Source of the DNA: Candidatus Bathyarchaeota archaeon
GTDB lineage: Archaea > Thermoproteota > Bathyarchaeia > TCS64
Direction: 5' to 3'
DNA: 5,873 nt
NCBI GenBank assembly: GCA_014730055.1
Contig: WJIV01000106.1
Location: 1 to 5,873 of the forward strand
Under the pieces are notes generated by a model, which did no database searches, was not told where the DNA came from, and worked only from the letters and a program-made list of their open reading frames with translations. The first letter of the stretch is position 1. Each line of letters opens with the position of its first letter. This document shows positions 1 to 4,019 of this stretch, one piece after another. Made by a program: the position numbers and the translations under genes.

Positions 1-538
1 AGGCGTGTATCGTGCTTATGAATCCATTCGCTATACCGAATTCATCGTTCAGTACCTTTGTTACTGGAGCAGCACAGTTTGTTGTGCATGACGCATTGGA
101 GACAATGTGATGCTTGTCCTTATCATAATCCTCTTCATTTACACCCAGAACCACCGTTACATCTGGTTTCTTGGCAGGGGCAGAGATTAACACCTTTTCA
201 GCGCCTGCATGTATATGCTTGGTCGCACCATCTCTATCATTGAATAATCCACTGCACTCCAGAACCAGATCAACTCCCAGTTCCCTCCAGGGCAGTTTTT
301 CCGGATCAGACTCATAGAGCACCTTTATGGGGTTGCCATCTACTATTATCTGATCACCTTCTACAGCAACTTCAAAGGGTGCTTTTCCGTGTACACTGTC
401 ATACTTTAGAAGATGGGCTACCATCTCAGGTGTCCCACGATTAATCGCTGAAAACTCCAAAGGAGAATTCATCTCAACAGCCGCCCTCAGGGCTAGCCTA
501 CCCATGCGGCCGAATCCATTGATCCCGACCTTGACCAA
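1..538 (-). CDS. gap: Class I glyceraldehyde-3-phosphate dehydrogenase, N-terminal part (cut by window edge)
   Basis: The enzyme interconverts glyceraldehyde 3-phosphate and 1,3-bisphosphoglycerate using NAD(P), in cytoplasmic glycolysis/gluconeogenesis. My translation of the minus strand gives 179 residues. It opens with the Rossmann dinucleotide motif GINGFGRMG (residues 5-13), followed by the family block HLLKYDSVHG. It then reaches the catalytic SNASCTTNC (nucleophile Cys151) and the start of the STIHA block with the catalytic His178. This is the class I bacterial/eukaryotic type, not the class II enzyme usual in archaea. The start is TTG at 536-538, because it gives the normal N-terminus MVKVGINGFG and has GAGAGG nine bases upstream. 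The remaining roughly 150 residues of the family's usual ~335 lie beyond position 1. Odd point: the Asp that normally follows AIN and binds the NAD ribose is Arg34 here. Family assignment is near certain; cofactor preference is inference. Confidence 0.97.
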   Translation of the reverse strand, partial: MVKVGINGFGRMGRLALRAAVEMNSPLEFSAINRGTPEMVAHLLKYDSVHGKAPFEVAVEGDQIIVDGNPIKVLYESDPEKLPWRELGVDLVLECSGLFNDRDGATKHIHAGAEKVLISAPAKKPDVTVVLGVNEEDYDKDKHHIVSNASCTTNCAAPVTKVLNDEFGIANGFISTIHA

Positions 539-547
539 TTTTAAACC

Positions 548-553
548 TCTCAA
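548..553 (-). promoter_or_regulatory. Shine-Dalgarno site of the GAPDH gene
   Basis: On the minus strand GAGAGG lies nine bases before the TTG at 538. This supports the non-ATG start, since no ATG or GTG near it would give the conserved KVGINGFG N-terminus. Confidence 0.65.
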
Positions 554-616
554 TAAAACGTATGAAGCTCCTCTTAAGTCTAACCAATTCAAGAACCTTT
601 TTATTCATTAGAAGCA

Positions 617-628
617 GAGGAAATATTG
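617..628 (+). promoter_or_regulatory. Possible BRE/TATA element for dnaG and its leader
   Basis: The purine run GAGGAAA followed by TATTG resembles an archaeal BRE plus a weak TATA box. A start 25-27 bases downstream would fall near 647-650, exactly where the long inverted repeat of the leader begins. The match to the TATA consensus is poor, so this is a suggestion from spacing rather than a firm call. Confidence 0.3.
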
Positions 629-649
629 AGCGTCAACACGCTTAAATGA

Positions 650-785
650 TCACTCTCACACGCAGGGGTGACAACCGAAAGGTCTTCCCTGCAACTTCGA
701 ACACTGCATAGGCACACGGGTCTGATTCTATATCACCCCGGGGCAGTTCCCAGAGGATAGGGAGCCCCTGCGGTAAGGGTGACAA
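650..785 (+). promoter_or_regulatory. Candidate structured RNA leader upstream of dnaG
   Basis: This stretch is noticeably richer in G+C than the A+T-rich bases on its left. Its ends pair: TCACTCT (650-656) with AGGGTGA (776-782), and CGCAGGGG (661-668) with CCCCTGCG (765-772), separated by only 4 and 3 unpaired bases. Inside are a small ACC-GAAA-GGT tetraloop hairpin near 673-682, a hairpin CGGG/TGAT-ATCA/CCCG at 717-740, and a hairpin GGGGC..TCCC/GGGA-GCCCC at 740-768. The last competes with the closing stem. It ends about 25 bases before the dnaG start, so it would sit in the 5' leader. It could instead be an independent small RNA, or a small inverted-repeat element. I do not recognise it as a known RNA family. 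Confidence 0.4.
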
Positions 786-797
786 TAATAGCATACA

Positions 798-806
798 GAG
801 ATGATC
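798..806 (+). promoter_or_regulatory. Shine-Dalgarno site of dnaG
   Basis: GAGATGATC differs at one base from GAGGTGATC, the complement of the archaeal 16S rRNA 3' tail. It lies four bases before TTG at 811 and supports that start. An ATG inside it (801) runs into a stop after seven codons in another frame. Confidence 0.7.
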
Positions 807-810
807 ACAA

Positions 811-1920
811 TTGAAAGATACTGAGAAATTTGCAGGCGCGAAATACGTCATCCGTGCGAAATACAACATAGATGGCGTAGTCGAGAAACACGATGTCATC
901 GGGGCTATCTTTGGGCAGACCGAGGGGCTTTTCCCCAAGGAATTTGAGCTTAGAGAACTCCAGAAATCCGGGAAAATTGGACGAATAGACATAGAACTAC
1001 ACTCAGCCAAGGATAGGACTCACGGAGTAATCACAGCACCCAGCAGCCTCGATAGGGCTGAGACTGCTATAATAGCAGCCGCAATGGAGACCGTTGACAG
1101 AGTTGGCCCCTGTGACGCCAATATTCAGATACAGCAGATAACAGATGTAAGAAGCGAGAAACGGCAACAGATAGTCAGCAGGGCAAAAGAACTCATGAGA
1201 GACTGGGTAGTCCAGGACAGTCAGGAGATCGAGAAACTTCTATCAGAAGTTGAGAGAGAGGACAAAAAAATTAAGGCAGTCCATTATGGACGTGAGAGAC
1301 TGACCGCGACCCCAGATATTTCCAAGAGTGACGAGATTATCGTGGTTGAAGGCAGAGCTGATGTCAACAACCTCATAAAAAGCGGCGTCTCGGGCGTTAT
1401 AGCACTTGAGGGGGTAAAGGTCCCAAATACAATTAGGAACCTCACGAATAAGAAGGAGGTTACAGCTTTCTTAGACGGAGACAGAGGTGGGGACCTTATA
1501 CTGCAGGAGATGCTTCAAGTTGCGAAACCTGACTACGTTGCCAGAGCTCCCAGAGGTAAAGAAGTAGAGGAACTCTCTCCAAACGAGGTCATGGATGCCC
1601 TTGATGAAAAGATACCCATAGAGCAACTGACCCAGGAAGGAGAAATTAATGACCTCGCAAAGGAACTCCGTGGAACACTGGAAGCTGTCCTGATGAAAAA
1701 GGATGGCTCAAAGAGTAATCGGATACCCGTAAGCGAGCTAGTTCAGAATCTGCAGGACGAACCAGACGTCAAGACAGTCGTTTTCGATGGTATAGTCACA
1801 GGAAGACTTATCGACACCGCCAAAGACAAAAACATTAACACCATAATAGGTGAGCGGGTTGCTGAAGGAGTACGTATACCAAGAGGTATAGAGGTAAAAT
1901 CCTTCAGAGACCTTAGTTAA
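811..1920 (+). CDS. dnaG: Archaeal DnaG (TOPRIM-domain primase-like protein, exosome subunit)
   Basis: Archaeal DnaG is related to bacterial primase through its TOPRIM domain. It is known as a stable subunit of the archaeal RNA-degrading exosome, and primase activity has also been reported for some members. The protein has 369 residues from a TTG start with a good Shine-Dalgarno site. The N-terminal conserved block includes KYVIRA, DGVVEKHDVIGAIFGQTEGL (residues 21-40) and the LRELQKSGKIGRI stretch. The TOPRIM domain spans about residues 173-255, with the acidic residues Glu180 in VVEGRADV and Asp222/Asp224/Asp228 in FLDGDRGGD. The C-terminal block (about 320-369) includes FDGIVTGRLID and an IPRGIEVKSF tail. 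Length is slightly short for the family (about 400-450) but both ends look complete. It is transcribed alone, divergent from GAPDH, and ends nine bases before a convergent gene. Family identification is very secure. Confidence 0.98.
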   Translation: MKDTEKFAGAKYVIRAKYNIDGVVEKHDVIGAIFGQTEGLFPKEFELRELQKSGKIGRIDIELHSAKDRTHGVITAPSSLDRAETAIIAAAMETVDRVGPCDANIQIQQITDVRSEKRQQIVSRAKELMRDWVVQDSQEIEKLLSEVEREDKKIKAVHYGRERLTATPDISKSDEIIVVEGRADVNNLIKSGVSGVIALEGVKVPNTIRNLTNKKEVTAFLDGDRGGDLILQEMLQVAKPDYVARAPRGKEVEELSPNEVMDALDEKIPIEQLTQEGEINDLAKELRGTLEAVLMKKDGSKSNRIPVSELVQNLQDEPDVKTVVFDGIVTGRLIDTAKDKNINTIIGERVAEGVRIPRGIEVKSFRDLS

Positions 1921-1923
1921 CCA

Positions 1924-1937
1924 TTTTTTTTATTTTC
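1924..1937 (+). terminator. T-run terminator of dnaG
   Basis: A run of seven T (1924-1930), then TATTTT, begins four bases after the dnaG stop. This is typical of archaeal intrinsic termination. It overlaps the last codons of the convergent nucleotidyltransferase gene. Confidence 0.6.
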
Positions 1938-2535
1938 TTAACCTTCTTCGAATAGCAGGTTTACTTCTAGTCAGTTCTCTGAAAACAGATGAAATGTCCT
2001 CATGAGGGGCAAGTTCCCTCTTTACAAAGACGCCGGTATGTCCTACTTTCTCCCTTCGCTCCAGGGTTCGAACACGTTCTAGTACAATCCTTACATCAAC
2101 GCCTAGTTTTTTAGCCACTATTCCCTCCTTCCCCTCTATTGATGATTCAAGGTGTCCTTGAGGAATTGGTTCAATAAGTATAAGATCTTTATTTACACCG
2201 GGTACCCTAACACCTTTTTCTATGTGTTCATGTGTAACTGGGCCAGCGAACTTGTAGAAATCTATCTCATTTTGTCTTAGCTCAACAAGTGGAAAGCTAT
2301 AACCTTTCTTCTTATCCAAGTTTAGGTAGGCCTTTGCTGCATACCCGGGTGTTGCCTGAACTATTAATCTGCTATTAATCCGGATGTTGGCTCTCTCAAG
2401 TAGAGCTTGAATTATTGTTGCAGAGGGGGGGTTTGGTATGAATATGTCGATGTCACTTCCAGGGCTTATATCGCCTCTGGCTATACTCCCGTAAGCCCAA
2501 GTCTGTAAGTGAGATCTTATGAGAGGCTTCATCAT
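1930..2535 (-). CDS. DNA polymerase beta-like nucleotidyltransferase domain protein
   Basis: This is a minimal nucleotidyltransferase of the polymerase-beta superfamily, which transfers a nucleotide to an unknown acceptor. From Met at 2533-2535 it has 201 residues. The active-site signature is YGSIARGDISPGSDIDIFI (residues 15-33): Gly16-Ser17 of the GS motif and the metal-binding pair Asp28/Asp30. The C-terminal half (about 135-201) is strongly basic, ending in RRRLRK, which may bind nucleic acid. The start is uncertain. The frame upstream to 2601 reads as good protein (see the separate entry) and would supply the first helix of the fold, so the annotated Met is probably internal. The gene converges with dnaG and diverges from the site-2 protease. 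The fold and catalytic residues are clear; substrate and biological role cannot be told from sequence. Confidence 0.85.
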   Translation of the reverse strand: MMKPLIRSHLQTWAYGSIARGDISPGSDIDIFIPNPPSATIIQALLERANIRINSRLIVQATPGYAAKAYLNLDKKKGYSFPLVELRQNEIDFYKFAGPVTHEHIEKGVRVPGVNKDLILIEPIPQGHLESSIEGKEGIVAKKLGVDVRIVLERVRTLERREKVGHTGVFVKRELAPHEDISSVFRELTRSKPAIRRRLRK

Positions 2536-2601
2536 CTTTCTGGCTTCGTCTCTTAAAGACTTGAATAGCTCCCAGTGCTTCTCGGAATACCTAACCTCGA
2601 T
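2536..2601 (-). other. Likely N-terminal extension of the nucleotidyltransferase, no standard start codon
   Basis: The open frame continues for 22 codons upstream of the first Met, reading IEVRYSEKHWELFKSLRDEA and then RK, up to a TGA at 2602-2604. The HWELFKSLRDEARK part is an amphipathic helix of the kind that precedes the GS motif. There is no ATG, GTG or TTG in it. A strong Shine-Dalgarno-like GAGGGGAT (minus strand 2613-2606) lies just upstream. Either an ATC codon at 2599-2601 starts translation, or a one-base change separates this frame from the ATG at 2603-2605, which now meets a TAG after four codons. Confidence 0.6.
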
Positions 2602-2633
2602 TCATATCCCCTCTTTAAAATAGAAACGGTCCC

Positions 2634-2643
2634 CTTATATGTT
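2634..2643 (+). promoter_or_regulatory. TATA box, probably for the site-2 protease gene and readable on both strands
   Basis: TTATAT (2635-2640) is centred about 27 bases before the ATG at 2665, the distance expected for a leaderless archaeal transcript starting at or next to that ATG. No Shine-Dalgarno sequence precedes 2665, which agrees. On the other strand the same site reads ATATAA and would place a start near 2612, just ahead of the nucleotidyltransferase ribosome-binding region. Confidence 0.5.
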
Positions 2644-2664
2644 AAGGTTCATTCCATAGTTTGC

Positions 2665-3507
2665 ATGGTCTCAACTGAATCATACACACTAGGGATAATA
2701 ATTGCAGCCTGGTTCATATTCTATCTATTAGCGAAAAGGTTCAATCTTGATGAGAAAGGTTGGGATATAGCGCCCTACTATGCACTTTACAAGTCAACCA
2801 AGCTAAACGACTTGATCAAAAAACTGGCAAATCTCAGCCCAAGATTCTGGAAGATACTAGGAAATGTTGGGATAGCAGCCAGTGTAGGTCAAGTTCTATT
2901 CATAAGCTACATCCTAACAAGGAACCTGTGGAACTTTATCTTTGTTCCAGATCAAGCCTCTCCAGTTCAGCCCCTGATTCCAGGGGTAACTATAAGTGTC
3001 AATAGCTTACCGTGGTTCCTGCTTGCAGCGGGTATTATAATCCTAACTCATGAGTTAGGTCATGGTATAATGTGTGTGATTGAAAATATCCCGGTCAAGA
3101 ATTCAGCTCTTATGATAGCTGTAGTGACTTTTGGTGGGGCGGTTGAACCAGATGAAGAGGCAATGGAAGAAGCTAGTATTATGACTAAGATGAGGATTTT
3201 TGCAATTGGGAGTATTATTAACCTAATTACCGGTATCCTAACGATACCATTTTTCATAGCTTTCGGTAATTCAATGCCCATTCAAATAGCCATATTCCTT
3301 CAATGGGTTTACTTCATAGCGGTAAACTTAGCCATGATGAACATGTTACCCATAGGACCTCTAGATGGAGGCCAAATGTGGAGGACTTTCACCCAGAGAT
3401 TTAACAACGGGGATATACTCCAAAAAGCAGCTACATATGGATTCATTGCCTTGATATTGATGAATATTGGGCTCAGTCTTTCGCAGTTCGGCTTTGTACC
3501 AATATAA
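2665..3507 (+). CDS. Site-2-type membrane-embedded zinc metalloprotease (peptidase M50 family)
   Basis: Proteins of this family cut membrane-anchored substrates within the lipid bilayer, often to release regulators. From ATG 2665 it has 280 residues. The zinc motif HELGH (His129, Glu130, His133) lies at the end of a membrane segment. The second motif, NMLPIGPLDGG (226-236), supplies the third zinc ligand Asp234. Hydrophobic segments are visible at about 10-24, 69-87, 117-134, 148-158, 179-200, 207-229 and 257-275. Between them is the family block KMRIFAIGSIINL. No PDZ or CBS domain is seen. I chose 2665 because a TATA box sits about 27 bases upstream and there is no ribosome-binding site, fitting a leaderless message. 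A GTG at 2575 in the same frame would add 30 residues, but these overlap the nucleotidyltransferase coding frame and look unlike a membrane protein start. The target is unknown. Confidence 0.93.
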   Translation: MVSTESYTLGIIIAAWFIFYLLAKRFNLDEKGWDIAPYYALYKSTKLNDLIKKLANLSPRFWKILGNVGIAASVGQVLFISYILTRNLWNFIFVPDQASPVQPLIPGVTISVNSLPWFLLAAGIIILTHELGHGIMCVIENIPVKNSALMIAVVTFGGAVEPDEEAMEEASIMTKMRIFAIGSIINLITGILTIPFFIAFGNSMPIQIAIFLQWVYFIAVNLAMMNMLPIGPLDGGQMWRTFTQRFNNGDILQKAATYGFIALILMNIGLSLSQFGFVPI

Positions 3508-3508
3508 A

Positions 3509-3519
3509 TTATTTTTTTA
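3509..3519 (+). terminator. T-run terminator of the site-2 protease gene
   Basis: TTATTTTTTTA, with seven consecutive T, begins two bases after the TAA stop. There is no obvious hairpin, as usual for archaeal T-run termination. Confidence 0.55.
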
Positions 3520-3666
3520 TAGGAAAAGTTTATCCGATTGGATTTTTACACCTCTGAAAGTACAACTCAATTTTATCTAAACATGAAAGTGATAGAATTC
3601 GTAATAAGTATTTTGAACTGCAACCTATGAATTAAATTAAAAATGATGTCCCTAAGTAACGCATAA

Positions 3667-3675
3667 CGTTTTTAG
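3667..3675 (+). promoter_or_regulatory. Probable TATA box of the 7S RNA gene
   Basis: CGTTTTTAG is a TATA-like A/T patch followed by an abrupt rise in G+C. It lies about 25 bases before 3695-3697, where the 5' strand of the terminal helix of the RNA begins. The spacing is right for archaea; the sequence match is moderate. Confidence 0.45.
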
Positions 3676-3694
3676 AGCGGCTCTGTTAGGATAT

Positions 3695-4019
3695 GATGCA
3701 GCGGTAGGTAGGACCGAGTAGCTAGCCCTTACTCAGACCTCAAAGGGGCTATACGGAGGGGTCAGTAACCTTCAACGGGATCGGGGGCACGCGGCGTAAG
3801 ACGCAACGCTCTCTGTCGATGTCCTGCCCCTCGGGGCCGGCGGTTGTACCGTGGGCGCTCGTAGGAGCGCGACTGGGCATTAAATGGGTGAACCGGCTAG
3901 GCCCGGGAGGGAGCAACCTAAGCTCTAACGTTTGGCGCTCGTGGGATACGGGGCGGAGGAGGGCAATGCGACCCTGCGCCGTGTAAACCTGTGAACAGCG
4001 AGGGAACTGCCGCTGCACT
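3695..4019 (+). ncRNA. ffs: Archaeal signal recognition particle RNA (7S RNA)
   Basis: This RNA is the scaffold of the signal recognition particle, which binds SRP54 and SRP19 and brings ribosomes making membrane or secreted proteins to the membrane. Its ends form the archaeal helix 1: 3697-3707 pairs with 4007-4017 over 11 bases with one G-U. The 5' (Alu-like) domain shows the hairpin GAGTA/TACTC near 3716-3734 with a loop able to meet a neighbouring GG-rich loop. Helix 6 is GCGCTC-GTAG-GAGCGC (3855-3870), with the GNAR tetraloop to which SRP19 binds. Helix 8, the SRP54 site, spans about 3887-3919 and contains GTGAACCGG, a GGGA tetraloop (GNRA type) and GGGAGCAACC. At about 325 bases it fits the archaeal size. 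It is G+C-rich against an A+T-rich flank. Exact ends are inferred from helix 1. The 3' end touches the stop codon of the convergent ATPase gene, and no good T-run follows. Confidence 0.95.

Noticed and set aside
58..243. A plus-strand 61-codon open frame.
   Set aside because: It lies wholly inside the GAPDH coding sequence on the other strand, has a composition unlike a real protein, and is a shadow frame.
650..785. The dnaG leader as an H/ACA guide RNA, because ACA (782-784) follows the lower stem, or as 5S rRNA or a tRNA.
   Set aside because: The internal loop is only 4/3 bases, too small for a guide pocket, and no convincing K-turn is seen. The conserved 5S and tRNA motifs are absent.
642..794. 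A minus-strand 50-codon frame across the dnaG leader, ending in a plausible-looking FEVAGKTFRLSPLRVRVII tail.
   Set aside because: No ribosome-binding site precedes its ATG, it runs head-on into the dnaG start region, I recognise no family, and the same bases are better explained by extended base pairing. It remains a weak alternative to the RNA leader.
2575..2664. GTG at 2575 as start of the site-2 protease.
   Set aside because: It would overlap the N-terminal coding frame of the nucleotidyltransferase and the shared promoter. The 30 extra residues show no family feature, and the TATA spacing favours ATG 2665.
3520..3665. Search of the A+T-rich spacer for a C/D box RNA (CTGA at 3552, TGATAG at 3590, ATGATGT at 3642) or a small gene.
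   Set aside because: The boxes occur in the wrong order and spacing for a C/D guide RNA, no K-turn pairing is visible, and no open frame has a ribosome-binding site. I see nothing here beyond promoter-like sequence.
3749..4018. A minus-strand 89-codon open frame.
   Set aside because: It is antisense to the 7S RNA, whose helices 1, 6 and 8 explain the sequence; the Pro/Arg-rich product reflects G+C-rich RNA.
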